64,000 nucleotides of DNA from Spirometra erinaceieuropaei. Its lineage: Eukaryota > Platyhelminthes > Cestoda > Diphyllobothriidea > Diphyllobothriidae. Shown here one piece after another: positions 22,173 through 32,872 of this stretch. Every line of letters begins with the position of its first letter. Within the stretch, counting starts at the first letter, position 1. Under the pieces are notes generated by a model, which did no database searches, had not been told where the DNA came from, and saw nothing but the letters and a program-made list of their open reading frames with translations. Made by a program: the position numbers and the translations under genes. The stretch spans positions 126,496-190,495 of the forward strand of contig CACRXP010000644.1 in assembly GCA_902702965.1 (NCBI GenBank), read 5' to 3'.

Positions 22173-23759
22173 TAGCATAGCAACGTCTCAAGTTTCTGAC
22201 CTCCGATTCGAACACCACAGTCAGCTCATCAACGCAATTCTTGGAGAAACTTAAAGGAGTAAGTCTCCTGCCAAGCGATATCATGGTTTCCTTTGATGTC
22301 ACGTCCGTTTTTACTTCTATCCCGCAGGACCTGGCAGTCGAGACAATCGAACTACTCCTACGAGAGAAGTACGACGAAACGGAGAATCGCCTCGGACACG
22401 CCCAAATCATCCAGCTCCCGAAGTTCTTTCTCAAGACGTACTTTACATTCGACGGAGCAATTTACGAGCAGCTGAAGGGAACGCCAATGGGTTCGCCGAT
22501 TTCGGGACTCATAGCCGAGGCGGTCCTTCAACGGCTGGAGTCGCTGGTTTTCCGACACCACAGACCGAAATTCTGGGCTCGGTATGTGGATGACACCTTC
22601 GTCGTCATCGAACGGGATCAGGTGCTGACATTCAAAGAACAAATCAACGCCGTCTTCCTGGACATTCAATTTACGATGGAGGAGGAGAAAAACAATCAGC
22701 TGGCCTTCCTGGATGTCCTCGTCTGCCGCAAAGATTGTGGTGGCCTAAAAACCAAAGTGTTCAGGAAAGCGACAAATACGACGCAAATACTGGACTTCAA
22801 TAGCAACCAACCGATCAGTCATAAACGCAGTTGCGTAAGGGCGCTATACCGGCGTGTTGAGACGCACTGCAGTGAAATGGAAGAGAAGGTTGCTGAATTA
22901 AAATATCTTCGACGGGTAATGAGAGCCAATGGCTACCCGCGCAACTTTGTCAACCAGTGCATGCGAAAAGGACACCAGAGACCAAATCCAACTAGCCCCA
23001 AGATTTTGGCGGGCTCTTCCGTACGTGAAGAACGTCTCGGAAGCCGTCAGTCGTCTTCTCACTCCACTTGGATTTGAGGTTGCACACAGGCCGGAAGCAA
23101 CCATTAGGCGCCAAGTAATGAGGCCAAAAGACCCGCTGCCACGGCAGGAAACGTCTGGAGTCGTTTGCCGGATCTGGTGTAGTTGCGGACAAAGCAACTA
23201 TGTCGGAGAAACTGGGAGATTACTCCGTACGCGACTTGTCGAGCACGCGGCAGCAGTGAGGCGGGGAGACGCTAACTCTCAGGTGGCGGCACACTCGACG
23301 GGACCCGGCCATATTTTCAAATTTCAAGAGGCCGAAATCCTCGCAAGGGGTGAAAACCGCGTGAGCCGCGAGCTGCTCGAGTCATGGTTCTCAGGCCCGC
23401 AATCCATCAACAAGCACAATGACCTCCCGGTGCCCTATTCCGTATTGAGATTTTCCCTAGGCAGGAGAATCAGTCACGTGGGGAGGGCGCGGGTGAGCAA
23501 TTATCACGGTGACAGTGAGCCAGTTTGCCGAGCAATCGTCACACCAGCATCGAGCACGGATGACGAAATCGCGGCAATTAACAACTCGGTCTCGGACCGC
23601 CAAGCCACCGCCGCATCAATTACGACCTCAGCGGCGATTGTGAGAACTGTTAATTGCAGTGCGCATACGGTCCCACGGCAGCCACGTGCTATAAATACTG
23701 CACTCCTGGCGCCACCTTCACCTCTATCTGCGAATGTCTCTGATGGTGGATTCGAGTGA
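22173..23759 (+). pseudogene. PLE reverse transcriptase plus GIY-YIG endonuclease, frameshifted
   Basis: The first frame (from 22241 at a TTG; no ATG exists because the 5' end is truncated) shows RT motif A (MVSFDVTSVFTSIP, Asp about residue 19), motif B (KGTPMGSPISG, about 79-89), motif C (ARYVDD, Asp 117-118), then QLAFLDVLVCRKD and a thumb region (SHKRSCVRALYRRVETHCSE). A one-base loss near 22968 moves the protein to the next frame. There it continues as RFWRALPYVKNVSEAVSRLL, then CRIWCSCGQSNYVGETGRLL with RTRLVEHAAAVRRGD, and ESWFSGPQSINKHNDLPVPY, i.e. the GIY-YIG nuclease. Fingers of the RT are missing. The uninterrupted relative at 51972-53066 shows where the frame should stay open. Confidence 0.85.
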
Positions 23760-23782
23760 GAATCCGAAACGTCAGGCAAATA
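23734..23782 (+). ncRNA. Hammerhead-like ribozyme motif, PLE subfamily A
   Basis: GUCU (23736-23739), CUGAUGG, stem II GGAUUC/GAAUCC around GAGUGA, GAAA, CGUC, AGGC. Stem I pairs GUCU with AGGC. A9 of the core is G, as in the 94-bp fragment upstream. Confidence 0.55.
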
Positions 23783-23853
23783 AACTTCTTGTCCCAGTAA
23801 TCGCATCTTCATCTTCTGAACTGCTACCTGGGACTCGCCTGTTCGCTTCTATC

Positions 23854-24384
23854 AGCATACACGAACTACTGTTCGCGGGCGACTTCACTCGTTACAATGA
23901 CGGAGGGAGCCGTACAAAAAAATATAGACCTCCTCACCTCCTACTGCGCCAAATCCAGGATAACCACCAACATGGAAAAGATGGTGATCAGGCATCAACC
24001 AGCGTCACACACGAACTACAGAGGACTCCACGTCACCCTTAGAGGAGCTCAGCTGACCGCTGTGAACATACTTGCAGACCTGAGCAGCACAATCTCATGA
24101 AATAGCACGATAGATGAAGAAGTGACCCACTGGATCCCTAAAGTCCGCAATGCGTTTGACCAGCTGCAGGTCTCCGTCTAGAATTGCCCAGAACTGCACC
24201 TCAAAACCAGACTTAATGTGCCGGGCGGTAGTCCTGACGACGTTGCTCTACGGGTGGGGACATGAACTGTCTCGTCAACCAAACCAGGAAGCTGAGCTAT
24301 TTCCGCCCCAGTTGTATGCGAAGAACACTAAAACTGTGGTAGCAGGACGGGATCGCGGGCAAGGAAGTCCTGTAAATGATCGGG
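23854..24384 (+). pseudogene. LINE reverse transcriptase, C-terminal part
   Basis: The block HELLFAGDF (LINE RT catalytic FADD, here FAGD, so one catalytic Asp is lost) is followed by a frame with MTEGAVQKNIDLLTSYCAKS, TTNMEKMVI and LHVTLRGAQL. Later come IDEEVTHWI, RNAFDQLQ, RAVVLTTLLYGWGHE and LYAKNTKTVVAGRDRG, matching the thumb and C-terminal RT blocks (AVVLTTLLYGAETW and RRILKLRWQDR in intact relatives). It is interrupted by frameshifts and runs into the N gap. Confidence 0.75.
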
Positions 24385-24636
24385 NNNNNNNNNNNNNNNN
24401 NNNNNNNNNNNNNNNNNNNNNNNNNNNNNNNNNNNNNNNNNNNNNNNNNNNNNNNNNNNNNNNNNNNNNNNNNNNNNNNNNNNNNNNNNNNNNNNNNNNN
24501 NNNNNNNNNNNNNNNNNNNNNNNNNNNNNNNNNNNNNNNNNNNNNNNNNNNNNNNNNNNNNNNNNNNNNNNNNNNNNNNNNNNNNNNNNNNNNNNNNNNN
24601 NNNNNNNNNNNNNNNNNNNNNNNNNNNNNNNNNNNN
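24385..24636. other. Assembly gap (252 N)
   Basis: The gap falls inside the LINE relic. The sequence after it did not match the LINE C-terminus by eye, so the gap length or the join may be inexact. Confidence 0.95.
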
Positions 24637-27055
24637 ATTCCTTGGTGTCGGTCTTATTGTTTCTTGCCTCTCCCATGAACCAGTCATCTGTCCGAACTTG
24701 TCGATCAACGGGCTTGCATACAATGGCCGACGTGGGGTGAAGGCCTGTATGCAGGACGTTGCATCACATGCATCTATGGCAGTACTTATGGTCTCACACA
24801 GATTCAACATAGTCCAGCAAACGCACGCCGTGGGCCAATCTAGCTCATGTTTTAGTCCGGCACATGTGCAGAGCAGTCCACCGTGAGACCACGGCTTTGA
24901 TCCCCATTGGCAATGGCAGCGTCTCTAGACCACTGAGCACAGCTACTAGTAACTCAAACACGCTTCCAGCATTCCCGAACACGGAAATCACGCTTTGCCT
25001 CGTTCGATCATCTGCGAAACCACTGCAGTGCAACTGGAGAATCAGTGCCAAAAGCCACGATCAACGCCTATCAAGTCCGCCTTGCCTGTATACGGAGTAC
25101 CAACACCTTCATTCATTGCATTGGTTTGTTTTGTCGTACGCAGATATGTGCATGGCGTTGAGCACAAAGAGAACGGCCCAGCTCCTTCCTAGTCACTACT
25201 CTACATACACTCAGGCAGTATATGAGTCCAATCCGCCATGTGAGCATAGACGTCAACGCTCAACAATACGTCTCTCATGTAAACCGCAAAAGTCCAAGTG
25301 GTGGTAAAGCATCGAATATACATCTTTCATTTGGGTGGAACATGCATTTTTATGAAGTCCGGTTCAGGTGGGATAAGGGAGCAGCACATGACTGTGTGGG
25401 CCATTCGCAGGATATGACGTTCATGCCAAGCCAATCAGCGCTCCTAAGCTCATCTTCGGTATTCTTGACCTTGTTTTGCCTGCGGAATACAGGGGGCATG
25501 GGAGGAGTGAGCCGGTTGCAGCCCAAGTCGGCCTTAGCATGCAGTTCAGTTTGCAGGCAACTACACACCTCCCCTGGACTGTGACTGTCCTCATTTCTTG
25601 CTATGGACGAAATATCGGAGTGTCGCTTTTGGCGCACAACTAGGTCGGCGCCGCTACGCCAGACCCAATCAGAGGCCAAATACGAACTTAGCATGCAGGA
25701 GGCGTATGCAAGATGCCTCGACATCCCCCAGAAACCGGCCTGATTTACAATCGGCGTGACTTTGTCTCGCCGTTGACACATTTCCACAGGGAGGAGGAAG
25801 ACAGTGTAAGGTCGACCTCACTCGACATGGTTCACAATGAAACTACCACAACAACTTACAGGCAGAGACTTGGAAGGCTACCATCTAGCTATATAACTTG
25901 ACTCTATAGACGGAGGGCTAGGCTACATTGACTCCCTAACAATGTGCCGTTGCTAAAAATCCCAACGATATTACATCTGGTGGAGTGAATGAAGTTCTTT
26001 CTGGTTTGAGGACGAATTGAGAGACAGTGAGGAATGTTCGGCCGGACGCTGTACCAGAGCTCATTTCCAGTCATTTTTGCTAGAGTCCTGCCACTGGGAA
26101 ATTTCTGTTCTGAGAGAGAAGAGGGGGAGCGATGTTACAAAAGTCCCCAACACTGGAGGAAAATTCACACGCAAGTCTTTTTTATCTCCCGTAATAATAA
26201 CGGTTTTCACCGCGTTCGATGACGCGCGATTTGCCTCGTTGACCGAGCTGGTCCGTTATAATTTCCACGGACATTAACACAAATATGACTACGGCTCATC
26301 ATCTCTCAATTTGGGAGATCTCCGAGCGTAGGATGCGTTTCTACAGGTTAGGGAGTTAACCGTTCAGTGGAAAAACCTCCTAAACAGTCATTTTAAGGCA
26401 AATTTGTGGGGCCTAGGACTGTGGTCATATTTGGAAGTGGAATATAATAGGAGGCTATCGGCCGTTCTCCGGTCTTGGGGCGGTAAATTGCCCATAATGA
26501 CTATGTCGATAAATTTCCTTCTTTGATCTTGATATGAAAGCCTCCCCGGAAAATGTAGAAGACGAGGTAGCTCTTTGGAAAATTTTAATGTTAACATATC
26601 CCCACGGGAACACGTTGCGCATGAACCCCATGGACAAAATATTCCGGAGTTTGCATAAGAACTTGCTTGATGGACATTCTCAAGAATACGAAAGAGAGGA
26701 TGCCTACCTAAAAAATTGAGTCAGACTTTTTCTCATGTGTGGATGGGCTCCCGCGTCGCCTGCTCTAGAGTAGTTGAGTGCACACCCATTGGGACTATGT
26801 TCTTGAAAATAATAATTCATGAACCCCTAGGAAGAGAAATTCCACACACCGAAGTAGTCAAATTTCCTCCACTCAGTCTATATTGGCGTCATGGAGCGTA
26901 CTTTATAAGTTATCAAACACGCTGCGTTTGCCGTTACGCGAAAACCCTGGGTAAGCGATTCCCTGTAGCTCAAAACCTCTACAATGAATGCACACCTCCA
27001 CTTGTCATATGTGCCGTGAGTGGTACATGGGAATGGAAGCCCCTCCCCCCCCCGT
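24637..27055. other. No recognised feature
   Basis: Several open frames occur on both strands (up to 147 codons at 24864-25307 and 145 at 25350-25787 minus). They overlap each other and show no domain I know, no clear splice sites and no repeat match in the window. A coding exon cannot be excluded. Confidence 0.35.
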
Positions 27056-27057
27056 TC

Positions 27058-27420
27058 TACGGGTGACCTTGCGCTAACTTCCAGGGAGACCAGAGTTGGG
27101 GTTAAGATTTGAGGGTTGCGCCCCGAAGGGGGGCAAGGATCGGTTACGCTGTCCTGGTCCCAATTGTAAGCACGATGTGGGCACTGAAAGGAAAGTAAGC
27201 CGAAGAGGGATGCTAACCCTTAACTCGCTTCTCAGCCTGACATTAACCCACACCCTAAAACTAACCCTACCTCTAATCCGAAACATCAGGTTGTCCTATT
27301 TTCTGTTTTAGAGTTGGTTACCTTCCCACTAACGAAGTTAGCATCCTCTTTCGGCTTACTTTATCTGCGATGCCCACATCGCGCTAACACTTGGGACTAG
27401 GATAGCGTAACCGACCCCTA
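27058..27420. mobile_element. Foldback element with telomere-like centre
   Basis: Arms 27131-27217 and 27337-27419 are reverse complements with few differences (landmarks GATGTGGGCA/TGCCCACATC and AGTAAGCCGAAGAG/CTTTCGGCTTACT). The loop holds degenerate CCCTAA-type units (27205-27290). Just upstream, TACGGGTGACCTTGCGCTAACTTCCAGGGA (27057-27086) matches the terminal motif of the foldback family at 48-50 kb. The relation of the two arm types is unclear. Confidence 0.6.
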
Positions 27421-27429
27421 GCCGCGCCG

Positions 27430-27618
27430 GCAACATGGAATCGCCATACTACGGATGGACTTGCCCCTAATTCGCAGGCTGTTTTCATTTTCCGATTAGA
27501 ATCAGCCCGCCGTAAGGCTGTTTTGCCCCCGCGACAAATGGCTATGTACTTAATTCTTGCAAATCATCGTGACTCTCGGGCGCCCGCCCACGCGCGCATG
27601 AGTAAACACCAGGTGCGC

Positions 27619-27659
<41 letters not shown>

Positions 27660-28590
27660 TGTGACCGCGCGCCCACGATAAATGAACTCTGTTGTCTACC
27701 GGCTCCACAGATCCAGATATGTAATTCTAATGACTTGGCAAACACCGGTGGATTATGACTGAATCGGCGCAGGGATGATTCAGTGAAGACTCTGGCGCCA
27801 CTGGCTCGCATCTCATCAGTTTGGCAGACCTGTTTATTGAAAACAACTTAGGGAGGGCCTGTGCATGCTCTCTTCTTATAATGACTGATAAGTTTATACT
27901 AAAAATGCCACGAAGTGTCTGTTCATCAATCCCACTGTAGGGAGAGCAAAAAGGCGGGTGAAATTCGTCTTCTACTGAAAGATTAGTACTGCCATGTCTA
28001 GGCCAACTCCATGTGATCATGCCGACAGGGCGCGAATCCGCGGCCTATAGGACAGGGCATTAGGCTCAACGACTAGGCGCATCCTAGTTCAAATCTAAGC
28101 TTTTGCCAGCCGGAGGTTGGGTTTGGATAGTTGATGGCGGCAAATAGGCCTAAGTGATTATTTCCATCTCCTATTGTCATTTTCCTCGACAAATTTTTGA
28201 TTACTCAACCTAAGGCAACCGTGAACTGCGACTCCAAAGCGAAATTGACTATTCCATTCCGACCATCCCCCCATCTGGATCTTGGAAATAGAGAGTTTAT
28301 TTTACCAAGGCCAACAAAGTAAATCGGACGTTCTGTTTGTCGCAATCACTGCTCCTGATCAGGTACTGTAAAGGACGAAGCCGAAGTTAAATTTTCAGGA
28401 GTTTACTTTTATAAAAAGCAAATGTAAAACATTCACCATCGTAATTGTAGGTGCCTGTGTTCATTTATTTTTTATCAAAAGAACTTGGAGTGTAAATTCT
28501 AATGTTAAAATTTAAAAGCAAATTATCAGACCATCTCATTCCCACATAGAAAAGTAGGCATTTGAGGAATTAAAGTGATGCACGACCATG
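27430..28590. other. Mostly unassigned; (GT)n at about 27617-27658
   Basis: A GT-dinucleotide run is obvious. A diverged tRNA-derived SINE is listed separately (28020-28200). Nothing else was recognised. Confidence 0.5.
28020..28200 (+). repeat. Diverged SINE family 1 copy
   Basis: A B-box-like CTAGTTCAAATCTAAGC is followed by GGGTTTGGATAGTTGATGGCGGC, AAATAGGCC and CTATTGTCATTTTCCTCGAC, which follow the order of the family 1 body (GGTATGGCTGGCTGACGACGGC ... CTTGTCTTTGTCG). Confidence 0.5.
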
Positions 28591-28614
28591 GTTTGTGATG
28601 CTGAAATTGTCATT

Positions 28615-28955
28615 TATAGCAGTCCTCTTGTTAGAAGCAAAGGGCGGTTTTAAGAGGTCAACTGGGATGATAGAAACTCGATCATTGGAACAAGAATTTT
28701 TTCCATCGGACAGTCCGGACTCAGGCTCCAGCCCATCACCAAAGACAGCAACAAATAAGGTCGGCGGATGTACGAGGGTTTCAGTGATTAGTTGCTGTTA
28801 ATTTTGATAAGTATGTGGTCGCACAGTGACTACAACCTATAAATACTGAAGCCTCTGCCTGTCCTTTGCCCAGCTCTGTTACTGTCTCTGGTGATGTGTT
28901 CGGGCACGAACCCGAAACGTGCAGCGAATAAGCAGACTTCTTTTTCTGTACATCC
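28615..28955. mobile_element. Two PLE 3' tails joined in inverted order
   Basis: About 28757-28618 on the minus strand reads as a PLE tail (GATGG...GAGTCCGGA...AATTCTTGTTCC.ATGATCG). About 28758-28955 on the plus strand is a second PLE tail with TATAAATACTG, CTCTGGTGATG, a GTTCGGGCACGAACCCGAAACGT hairpin and GAATAAGC. They meet head to head, the same inverted layout as at 3.9, 14.5, 44.8 and 51.8 kb, but nothing of the protein is left. The hammerhead core is damaged in both. Confidence 0.6.
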
Positions 28956-29363
28956 TATGTTCAGGCCTCGAGAAAATGGCAATGTATCCAGGCACCAGGA
29001 CTCTAATAGTTGAGAATTTGTATCACGTAAAAAGCTGTTCTGTCAAACCGTGCTCAAATTTATCACGGCCTACAAGGTCTATCGGGCGCAGGCAAGACGC
29101 CCAGTAGATAAGGGATCACTGCAAAGACCAACCCATGATCCAAAGAGTTTTACTCAGCGTCCACCGTGATGAGTCCAGCCTCCCTTCCTACATAGTGTGA
29201 ATGCTTCCGGTTATGAAGACTGGTAGTTAGACAAAGGGCAAGTAGCTTAAGTGTAGGAATCTGGTTGCTATCCGCTTAATACTCACATGTGGTTTAAGTA
29301 GAGGTGGCAAGTAGCAATGTGTCTGTGTCTTTGCCGATGGAAGTGTTGACTTCTCTGGCCATT

Positions 29364-29530
29364 CTTAGCCATGTAACTGTTCTGCCAGTTACAGAAGGGA
29401 ATGAGCATGCTTATTCCAACGGCTGGAACAAAGGCTGTTAAAATCATTCCAGACTGCAGGTTCAAATTTGGTTACGGAAGTAGTTTGCCTAAAATGGGAT
29501 AAAAAGCACTTCGAAAATGCATGGAATCCA
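29364..29530 (+). repeat. Direct repeat, left unit (~165 bp)
   Basis: It matches 30071-30237 closely (shared blocks GTTAAA.TCATTCCAGACTGCAG, TTCAAATTTGGTT.CGGAA and TTGCCTAAAATGGG). The two units flank foldback copy C. They could be a local duplication or the ends of one larger element. Confidence 0.75.
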
Positions 29531-29535
29531 CAGGA

Positions 29536-30060
29536 AGTGACCGATCTTATGAAATGTTGGCCAAAATTCTGAAATGCGTTTTTGACTAGGAATGATCACG
29601 TAGGTGGGATTGTAATACTGATTATCTCGCGGCATAATTCCATAATATTTCAGATTGGGCAGGAGGTCCGCTTTTAAATGTACCTCTTTTTAATCTCCTG
29701 TTGAAACCATACTCGGTAAAAATGGCTACTTAAGGAGCATGCATATTTCACACTGACTGTCGATGGTCTTATAAATTTCAATATATTGCATAAAACTTAC
29801 GAGCAAAAATATTCTTTCGCTCACTCGTCTGATAGAGAAGAGCGTCAGCCTCAAATTTTATACTCGAAGAAGGATTATAATTAGGTTTTATAAAAATTTT
29901 CTAATTCCCGAATAATTTGGAGCGTAATTGGCCGTTGGATTATCGCCTAGTGATTACAGTCAACGAGGTGCATGCGTTCCGCGTAAAGAAAGTCATATAT
30001 TCTTCTACGCCTTTAAAAAGATACCATATTTAATCTATAACATTTTGCAACAGATGCGGA
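29536..30060. mobile_element. AT-rich foldback/MITE-like element, copy C
   Basis: The left half (TGACCGATCTTATGAAATGTTGGCC... through ATTATCTCGCGGCATA, TTTTAAATGTACCTCTTTTTAATCTCCTGTTGAA, TCGATGGTCTTATAAATTTCAATATATT) follows copy B block by block. I did not find a good inverted right arm, so this may be a half element. Confidence 0.6.
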
Positions 30061-30070
30061 CTATGTTGTA

Positions 30071-30237
30071 TGCAACTGTTCTCCCAGTTTCCCGTTAAGG
30101 TTACAAAAGGGAATGAAGATGCTTTTTCCAACGGGTAGAACAGAGGCTGTTAAAGTCATTCCAGACTGCAGATTCAAATTTGGTTTCGGAAATAAGTTGC
30201 CTAAAATGGGCTAAGAAGCACGTCGAAAATGCATGGG
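30071..30237 (+). repeat. Direct repeat, right unit (~165 bp)
   Basis: Partner of 29364-29530. It carries an extra dozen bases near 30092 and a few substitutions. Confidence 0.75.
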
Positions 30238-30239
30238 AC

Positions 30240-31235
30240 CTACGCCTCTCCCGCTCGTTTTCCCCTTTCTCTCTCTCTCCGTCTGTTATTTCTCTAGTTA
30301 TGTTAATCTTCCTTCTGTATAGGCCGCCAAGGCATTCGCTTCCAGTTCTGGCGCGGCTTAACTCTTATCTTTAACTAAAGAACTGAAGGTAGTTGAAGAG
30401 GTTATTCTGTCATGCTTTTGGGGTGTGCGCGCGTGCGTGCGTGCGTGTGTGGGGGGGGAGGAAAGATGCCGACGTTTAGTCACCCCGGTAAGGCAAAGGG
30501 GTTTGGGCGAGTGAACGCTTTTATGTCACCGGCAGGTTTTGGCAGTAGCGCATGCACACCTCGCTCGCTAGCTTGCTGGCTGGTTCGTATGCACGTCAAA
30601 GCTCTCGCCTGCGTGATGCTTCCCCTGCACGGTTGCTCGAGTCGCACGACCGCCAATCTGCCGCTTTTCCACCGCCCTGGACTTGGTCGCCGAATTGAGG
30701 ATGTGCGTTCGGCCAAATAGTGTGGCGTACTCAACAGCGGCTGACTTATAGATGAAAACAACACGAGCATTTTCCCAAATTGATTGGAGAGAAACCTGAA
30801 ATACATCCCTAAGCTTACATAGCTGTGCGTACTGATAGCTAATGAAGCCTATCTAACCAAACACTCAGGCTGATATTACTTTCAAGCATATTCATCTCCC
30901 TAAGTCAAACTCTCCCCTATCTGGATTGACCGTAGGGCGGAATAAAGGCCTAGGAAGGCAACATCGAGACAAAACGCAAAGTCCGTACTCTGTCCTGATA
31001 TCGCACCGCATCAATGAATACCACACGCATTTGACTGAATAGTGCTCGTTGTAGGTGTTAGGGAAGGAGCCAGTGTTTTCATAGGCAAGAGATTAGGCAA
31101 AGGGGGCTTTTGGACCGAAGTCCAAACCTCGGGATTTCCCAGGCTCTTGTTAGGGGATGGCTAGTTAAGGACGGCAGATGCACTGGAAACGACCACACAG
31201 ACCTCTCCCGTCCCTATTTGGGTTAGACACGGGGA
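30240..31235. other. No gene recognised; possible SINE remnant at 31140-31215
   Basis: GGATGGCTAGTTAAGGACGGC followed by CTGGAAACGACC and CAGACCTCTCCCGTCCC resembles the SINE family 1 body. The GC-rich stretch 30412-30720 is open in both strands without motifs. Confidence 0.35.
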
Positions 31236-31244
31236 GATGAACTC

Positions 31245-31373
31245 TAGTACTAAAGGTGGCCTTGAGCTAAATTCGGGGGAAACGTGTCCCCATGTCCTAA
31301 CTCTAACACTGGCTCTAATAATAACCCTCTAACCCGAGCACCCTAGAGTTTAGCGCAAAACCACCTGTAGTAC
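31245..31373. mobile_element. Telomere-cored foldback element (copy 1)
   Basis: The left arm TAGTACTAAAGGTGGCCTTGAGCTAAATTC (31245-31274) pairs with the right arm GAGTTTAGCGCAAAACCACCTGTAGTAC (31346-31373). The loop holds CCTAACTCTAACACTGGCTC and AATAACCCTCTAACCC, a degenerate telomere-like tract. Confidence 0.7.
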
Positions 31374-31389
31374 GGGGTCCGTATTCCCG

Positions 31390-32870
31390 TCCCCTATCCT
31401 TGTTTACAATATTTCTTTCAAGTCAAAATCCCAGTATTTGGCTGCTACAAGACATGATACAACCACTCAGTATCTATAATCTAAAATTATGCCCGGATGA
31501 AGCGATTACTGTTGTTACTATACCCGTGCGGAAAATAAGAGAGTGCCAGCCACAGTGTAGATCGGCGTTCTGCATGTTGGATGCGGTAACCTTAAGAAGG
31601 TTAAGTAGTTACACCCGTAGGGGTTCAAGTTGTCTAGCAGCAGAGAAATATCACACGTTAAAATGAGCTCCATAGTCTGATATTGGGCGACTAATTGCCA
31701 GTATATCGTATTAGCATACGGCTTTGATCAAGGAACAATTAATCAAATGCAAATCAGCATGCTTCATAAATTAAATGAGCACCAGTTATTTCCGTTTGCG
31801 CCTGCTTGTGCAATCACTTTTTAATGGGACATTCGTTCATGTGTAAACAGCTTCGGCAGGATGCTGTTATTGTAGGTGGTTTTTGCGACTGTGGGCCCAT
31901 GTGAACCTGTTCCGTAGTGAACCATGAATTGCGCATCACAGTGTAGGCCTGCACAGTTATGTGCAACTACGAGGATTTGAGCAGAGGAAATAAGGATGAA
32001 TGTGAAATTAAGCGCGGACAATCGAGTTGCCTATCTTCGCTGTGATGGTGAAATGCATTCTTCTGCTCAGTGCCACATAACGCCATCCCTGTTTAGCCAG
32101 AAATTCGTACCTACTACCCCTATCCCTGAACCCACGACGATAAATCATTCTTTAGGTGGGCCCCAGTTAATTTTGTGTTAACTCGAAGTCGTTTAAATAA
32201 TTTTAAGCCTCTAATTTTACTGCCGGACCATCTCAGTACAGTTCTCCAAAAGGATATGCGAAGGGTAACCCACCCTGCATTTCTTCCTAGAATGCGATTT
32301 TACTGCTCTGGACGTTTTCTTCATTCCACTTTTCCATGTCTGAGGGGAGCAGGGGGGATAGATGTTGGATGTAGAACCTGGGGACTATCTCTGCGTATCG
32401 GTGCCTCAAACCTGGTAGCAGTCGCCAGTTAGCTGCCTCTTCGGTATTCCGATCTAGTCCGCGATAAATTGAGAGCTCGACACGTCTGCTGTTTTACTTA
32501 CGATCGGATTCACACGCCTCGACCGGCACTCGGGCTGTTATGCTTCCGGTTCGTCCAATCCTCGCGGGACAGCAGATTCTAAGGTGTGATTTTGTTCTAG
32601 ATACTGAAAAGTCACGAGTGAAAGTGGTCTCCCCGTCAAAAGTAAGATTTTATTGAGCAGACTTCAGGCACAAACTTTTTCCCTAGCCCCTTTCCTCGTA
32701 CACTGGGGAATGAAGACTAAAAAGACCCTAAGCCCCAGGGCCTAGTTCTTCTCCTCCGTTTTCACGCTTCTTCCTCCATGTTTACCCCGGATATTTACCC
32801 AATCCTAATTTGTGTCATCATGGGATGCTTTTTGACTTTTCATCGGAACTACCTGCACTTCCCTGGGGCT
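31390..32870. other. No recognised feature
   Basis: Frames of up to 88 codons occur with no motif. Nothing else was recognised. Confidence 0.35.
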
Positions 32871-32872
32871 AA

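Larger units (their letters stand above)
22173..23853 (+). mobile_element. PLE copy (subfamily A) inserted in the LINE, 8-bp target-site duplication
   Basis: AGCATACA occurs at 22165-22172 and 23854-23861, exactly at the borders of the PLE. The copy is truncated at its 5' end within the reverse transcriptase and keeps the rest of the protein, the 3' UTR, the hammerhead-like motif and the 3' tail (CCTGGGACTCGCCTGTTCGC). Across the insertion the LINE reads through into its HELLFAGD block (LINE version of HELLFADD), which supports the borders. Confidence 0.9.
20090..24384 (+). mobile_element. Non-LTR retrotransposon (LINE) relic with nested insertions
   Basis: Fragments of one LINE protein appear in the right order on the plus strand. 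They are an endonuclease (20090-20880), the start of the reverse transcriptase (about 21100-21930), the middle of it (21931-22172) and its C-terminal part (23854-24384). The order is broken by stops, frameshifts, a (TAA)n tract and two PLE insertions (21616-21709 and 22173-23853). The right end is lost in the N gap. The family looks like the CR1/Jockey-type LINEs common in tapeworms, by recall of protein motifs. Confidence 0.8.

Noticed and set aside
24864..25787. 147- and 145-codon frames after the second gap as host exons
   Set aside because: They lie on opposite strands and adjoin, with no convincing splice signals or domain. Left as unassigned.
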